Shown here piece by piece: positions 43,430-44,796 of a stretch of 44,796 nt of DNA; the stretch's first letter is position 1; the number at the start of each line of letters is the position of its first letter. The stretch is from Paenibacillus dendritiformis (lineage in GTDB: Bacteria > Bacillota > Bacilli > Paenibacillales > Paenibacillaceae). Position numbers and translations under genes: made by a program. The notes under the pieces are model-generated. The model was not told the DNA's origin. It was given only the letters and a program-made list of their open reading frames with translations, and made no database searches. The stretch is from contig NZ_LDIG01000072.1 in the NCBI RefSeq assembly GCF_015845845.1, forward strand, positions 1 to 44,796. The letters run 5' to 3'.

Positions 43430-44428
43430 ATGGGACGCACATTTGCCGTTATCGCGGAAATGCGTGGCAATCAGGTCAGACAAGTGACATGGGAAGCGCT
43501 TGGTGCTGTCGCGCAAATGGCGAAAGTCGAGGATCGCGTCATCGTGCTGGTTATCGGGCATGCCATCGGGAAAGCCGTAGACGCGCTGTCTCTTCCCGGC
43601 ATCCACATGATCGTTGCAGCGGACAACGATCGATATCAATATTATGAGGCAGAAACGTATTTTGCGGCCGCCCGCACCTTCGTCGATCAGGAGAAGCCCG
43701 ATATTATCCTGCTTGGGCACACGGCGATGGGTCGGGATCTGGCCCCGATGCTGGCCTCCCATTTGCAGTCCGGTCAAATCTCCGACGTTATTTCCATCGA
43801 AGCGTATGAGGACGGTTTCGCCTTCCATCGGCCGATTTATGCCGGCAAGGCGTTCGAGACGAAGCGGTTCACCCAAGCATCGAAGTGCTGGGTTCTCACC
43901 ATCCGGCCGAACAATTTCCCGCCCGGCGGGCAGGCGGGAGCGCCGCTTCCGGGTACCGCAGCAGTGCCGGAACGCCGCTTTCTCCCCGATCCTCCGCCTA
44001 CGCTACGCTCTATCGTGCGGGATGTCGCCACGAAAATGAGCGGCTCCATCGATCTGGCGAAGGCGAAAATCATTGTCTCCGGCGGCCGCGGCGTGAAGAG
44101 CCCGGACGGGTTCAAGCCGCTGCAGCAGCTCGCTCTCGTCCTGAACGGAGCGGTCGGCGCCAGCCGCGGCGCCTGCGATGCCGGCTATTGCGATTATGCA
44201 CTCCAGATCGGGCAGACCGGCAAGGTGGTGACGCCGGAGGTCTACTTTGCCTGCGGCATCAGCGGGTCGATTCAGCATTTGGCCGGCATCAATCAATCGC
44301 GCGTCATCGTCGCGATTAATACCGATCCGGAAGCCCCGATTTTTCAGGTGGCGGATTATGGAGTCGTCGGCGATCTGTTCGAGATCGTCCCGCTGCTTAC
44401 CGCGGAATTCCGCAAGCTACTGTCCTAA
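43430..44428 (+). CDS. etfA: Electron-transfer flavoprotein alpha subunit
   Basis: This 332-residue protein passes electrons from acyl-CoA dehydrogenases to the quinone pool through FAD. The FAD domain is conserved: VSGGRGVKSPDGFKPLQQLA, GASRGACDAGYCDY, QIGQTGKVVTPEVYFACGIS and GSIQHLAGI. The ATG at 43430 has AAGGAG 10 bases upstream. Notably etfB is not adjacent; it usually precedes etfA. The flanking acyl-CoA ligase supports a beta-oxidation role. The sequence is complete. Confidence 0.94.
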   Translation: MGRTFAVIAEMRGNQVRQVTWEALGAVAQMAKVEDRVIVLVIGHAIGKAVDALSLPGIHMIVAADNDRYQYYEAETYFAAARTFVDQEKPDIILLGHTAMGRDLAPMLASHLQSGQISDVISIEAYEDGFAFHRPIYAGKAFETKRFTQASKCWVLTIRPNNFPPGGQAGAPLPGTAAVPERRFLPDPPPTLRSIVRDVATKMSGSIDLAKAKIIVSGGRGVKSPDGFKPLQQLALVLNGAVGASRGACDAGYCDYALQIGQTGKVVTPEVYFACGISGSIQHLAGINQSRVIVAINTDPEAPIFQVADYGVVGDLFEIVPLLTAEFRKLLS

Positions 44429-44456
44429 TAAGCCCCTCCCCCCGCTCATAAATCAA

Positions 44457-44479
44457 AACCACCCGTCCAACGGGTGGTT
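44457..44479. mobile_element. IS200/IS605-type right-end hairpin
   Basis: AACCACCCG / TCCAA / CGGGTGGTT is a 9-bp stem beyond the tnpA stop on the element's 3' side, resembling the hairpin at 274-292. GGGG/TATAA/CCCC follows at ~44488-44501. These are likely element-end structures. The hairpin may also end etfA transcription. Confidence 0.6.
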
Positions 44480-44592
44480 TGCACTTGGGGTATAACCCCC
44501 TGTTGCCAAACTGCGCCTAAAGACGCTAGCCTTACAATAAAATTGTTCAGGCTCAGTGTAACTTGTCACTTTCACTTACCAGTTAAACTGGT

Positions 44593-44796
44593 TTACTTCT
44601 TCTTGCTACTGTTTCTGTTGAACGGATCTTCATACTCTTTCACACTCAGTTTATCAACTGCTTGGTCATGTGCTTCCTGTTCACGTATATATTTTGCGAC
44701 AGTTGCTTCGTTTAAGCCTACTGTGCTGACGTAGTAGCCCTCCGCCCAAAATTTCCGATTGCCATATTTATACTTCAGGCTGGCATGCTTCTCGAA
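44593..44796 (-). CDS. tnpA: IS200/IS605-type transposase TnpA, C-terminal part (runs off the window)
   Basis: The frame is open from the window edge and gives the last 67 residues of a Y1 transposase: FEKHASLKYKYGNRKFWAEG, then YYVSTVGLNE and KYIREQEAHDQ, ending RNSSKKK. The catalytic Tyr for transesterification lies in this C-terminal helix region (YIREQE). It is intact as far as seen. It is on the same strand as the N-terminal stub at 29-196, so the window is bracketed by IS200-type copies. Confidence 0.88.
   Translation of the reverse strand, partial: FEKHASLKYKYGNRKFWAEGYYVSTVGLNEATVAKYIREQEAHDQAVDKLSVKEYEDPFNRNSSKKK

Noticed and set aside
42900-43442. A 180-residue minus-strand frame across the acyl-CoA ligase-etfA gap
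   Set aside because: Low-complexity, Cys/Ser/His-rich, no recognisable family, and it overlaps both real genes' starts.

Overview
This 44.8-kb window is a chromosomal stretch from a GC-rich, spore-former-type Firmicute, most likely Paenibacillus or a close relative. The assignment rests on strong Bacillus-type ribosome sites (AAGGAGG-like), Firmicute leader RNAs (T-box, purine and cobalamin riboswitches), a CsoR/CopZ/CopA copper locus, and proteins whose closest recalled relatives are Bacillus/Paenibacillus families. No similarity search was run, so the genus is an inference. Most of the window is ordinary housekeeping and accessory metabolism, with several decayed genes.

Layout. 1-1.8 kb: an IS200-type transposase stub, then a TetR-regulated pair of small multidrug transporters. 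1.9-5.1 kb: a frameshifted CorA-like membrane protein, then a Gfo/Idh/MocA oxidoreductase and an aldo/keto reductase in one operon. 5.3-11 kb: a Gln-rich small protein, argS behind a T-box leader, an apparently chimeric HAD/GDPD reading frame, a 15-bp tandem repeat, a broken leucyl aminopeptidase, a zinc-ribbon protein and a DegV protein. 11-14.3 kb: the xpt-pbuX purine salvage operon behind a guanine-type riboswitch, and an NmrA-like oxidoreductase with a double operator. 14.4-37.1 kb: a segment bracketed by two inverted copies of a hairpin-rich repeat and by the two halves of one GH39 glycosidase gene. It carries a Cys-rich DUF326 protein, a DUF72 protein, a DapA-like/epimerase operon, a nitroreductase, glsA, metE behind a cobalamin riboswitch, csoR-copZ-copA, ldh, a P1 peptidase, and a nitrilase-GNAT-GNAT operon. 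37.1-44.8 kb: an SMP-30 protein, pncA-pncB for NAD salvage, a hotdog thioesterase, an acyl-CoA ligase, etfA, and the end of a second IS200 transposase.

The most informative observation concerns genome structure. A GH39 (beta-xylosidase-like) gene is cut at one codon triplet (Leu-Gln-Thr). Its N-terminal half reads rightward into 15.37 kb and its C-terminal half reads leftward from 36.71 kb. This is what an inversion of the intervening ~21.3 kb would leave. A ~340-380-bp repeat lies just outside each half in inverted orientation. I saw no clear new defence, CRISPR, secretion or secondary-metabolite system. The least characterised intact units are the nitrilase-GNAT-GNAT operon, the DapA-like/epimerase operon (the epimerase lacks the usual catalytic Lys), and the Gln-rich small protein.
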